Part shown: one piece after another, positions 4,413-5,116 of the stretch
Position numbering within the stretch: position 1 is the stretch's first letter
Layout: the number at the start of each line of letters is the position of its first letter
Assembly: GCA_023132365.1 (NCBI GenBank)
Contig: JAGLYJ010000077.1
Coordinates: 1-5,116 of the forward strand
DNA from: Mycoplasmatota bacterium
Lineage (GTDB): Bacteria; Bacillota_I; Bacilli_A; Izemoplasmatales; Hujiaoplasmataceae
Length of the DNA stretch: 5,116 nucleotides
Direction of reading: 5' to 3'
Notes under the pieces: generated by a model
Told to the model about the DNA's origin: nothing
Database searches by the model: none
Seen by the model: the letters and a program-made list of their open reading frames with translations, nothing else
Position numbers and translations under genes: made by a program

Positions 4413-5116
4413 TATAGAATATTTAATTTTGATCTTAGTTGGATCTGGCTTAATAGCTTATATACTAACTAAATTAAATACTACTTTAGGTTCAATATTC
4501 ACTATATTTGCAACAATGTTTGTATTTGCTTCACTTGCTAGTTATGGGTTCGGTATGAATCTTATTACGACAGTGAATATCCTACCTGGGTTTTCATTTA
4601 CACAAACATATTTAGGATTCTATTTTGTAATAATTATTGCATTTATATATCTAATGGTTAGTTTCTTTCACCCCAATTTTCTTGATAAATACAAGTATAA
4701 AGATTCATATAATTTCTTGTTCTTATTGAGTTTGGCTGGAATCTTAGGAGCGTTCTTCACAGATAATTTCTTACAATTATTTTTCTTCTTTGAATTAATT
4801 ATTTGGTCAACAATGTTCTTAATTCCTCAAGGAAAGAGTCGTTCTGCAGCAGTATCTTATTTTGGATTTAGTGTTGGTGGTAGTGTATCATTACTAATCG
4901 GTATATTTATGATATTCCAACAGACAGATACATTTGTAATAGCAGACGGATTAGCTTTACTTAATGGACCAACATCTGTTTTAGTATTTGGATTATTTTT
5001 AATTGCTGGTTTCGCTAAATTAGGAGCTTTTCCATTACATATTTGGTTACCGATAGCTCATGGGAATGCACCTCATCCTTTCTCTCCAGTTTTATCAGGA
5101 GCGTTAGTAAAATTAG
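4405..5116 (+). CDS. Second antiporter-like subunit (NuoL/NuoM/MnhA/MbhH family), 3' part missing
   Basis: The frame is open from the ATG at 4405 to the window end, 237 codons, with the C-terminal half cut off. AGGAGG at 4390-4395 lies nine bases upstream, inside the end of the previous gene. Hydrophobic helices run through the whole visible part. Family residues are in place: Glu130 in QLFFFFELIIW (TM5 Glu), Lys205 in AGFAKLGAFPLHIWLP (canonical TM7 Lys followed by FPLHxW), the loop AHGNAPHPFSPVLSGALVKL at 218-237, and Lys236. This is the classical ion-channel motif of complex I, Mrp and hydrogenase antiporter-like subunits. Two such genes in a row fit either MnhD plus MnhA-like, or the MbxH/MbxH' pair of Mbx-type complexes. 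Which subfamily it belongs to cannot be decided without the rest. Confidence 0.88.
   Translation, partial: MASIEYLILILVGSGLIAYILTKLNTTLGSIFTIFATMFVFASLASYGFGMNLITTVNILPGFSFTQTYLGFYFVIIIAFIYLMVSFFHPNFLDKYKYKDSYNFLFLLSLAGILGAFFTDNFLQLFFFFELIIWSTMFLIPQGKSRSAAVSYFGFSVGGSVSLLIGIFMIFQQTDTFVIADGLALLNGPTSVLVFGLFLIAGFAKLGAFPLHIWLPIAHGNAPHPFSPVLSGALVKL

Noticed and set aside
692..5116. Stand-alone complex I (nuo) operon
   Set aside because: MnhE, MnhF, MnhG, MbhD and MnhB have no place in a nuo operon, and no NuoA/H/J-like gene is visible; the similarity is limited to the shared antiporter and NuoK-like subunits.
1..5116. Mycoplasma-type genetic code (UGA read as Trp)
   Set aside because: AT richness prompted the idea, but TGA ends several genes exactly at ATGA overlaps and Trp is encoded by TGG.

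Overview
The window is AT-rich (roughly 30% GC by eye). It has strong GGAGG-type ribosome binding sites, ATG starts and the standard bacterial code: TGG encodes Trp, and TGA ends four of the seven complete or start-complete plus-strand genes through ATGA overlaps. This suggests a low-GC Gram-positive-like anaerobe, such as a Clostridia or Halanaerobiales relative or a free-living Mollicutes-related lineage that still uses UGA as stop. The lineage is inference and cannot be fixed from this sequence.

Layout. Positions 1-369 hold the 5' part of a minus-strand gene for a Rossmann-fold, SAM-methyltransferase-like protein that runs off the left edge. Positions 370-691 are a divergent AT-rich intergenic region. 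It holds a credible promoter for each direction, an imperfect tandem repeat next to the minus-strand promoter, and two small palindromes around the plus-strand promoter. From 692 to the right edge, eight plus-strand genes overlap end to start as one operon: MnhE, MnhF, MnhG, an MbhD-like (DUF4040) protein, an MbhE-MnhB fusion, MnhC, an MnhD/NuoN-like antiporter subunit, and a second antiporter-like subunit (NuoL/NuoM/MnhA-like) cut by the window end.

How it works together. The genes encode a complete Mrp-type membrane ion-translocation module. The order E-F-G-MbhD-(MbhE+B)-C-D-D' is not that of stand-alone Mrp antiporters (A-B-C-D-E-F-G). It matches the membrane half of Mbh/Mbx-type respiratory complexes, where the module exchanges Na+ and H+ and is driven by a redox module (NuoB/C/D/H/I-like, a [NiFe] hydrogenase or a related ferredoxin-dependent oxidoreductase) encoded downstream. 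That redox module, if present, lies outside this window.

The points most worth a second look are the MbhE-MnhB fusion, the altered lysine motif in the first antiporter subunit beside a canonical second one, the operon order, and the palindromes in the leader region. I see no RNA genes, insertion sequences, CRISPR arrays or convincing terminators.
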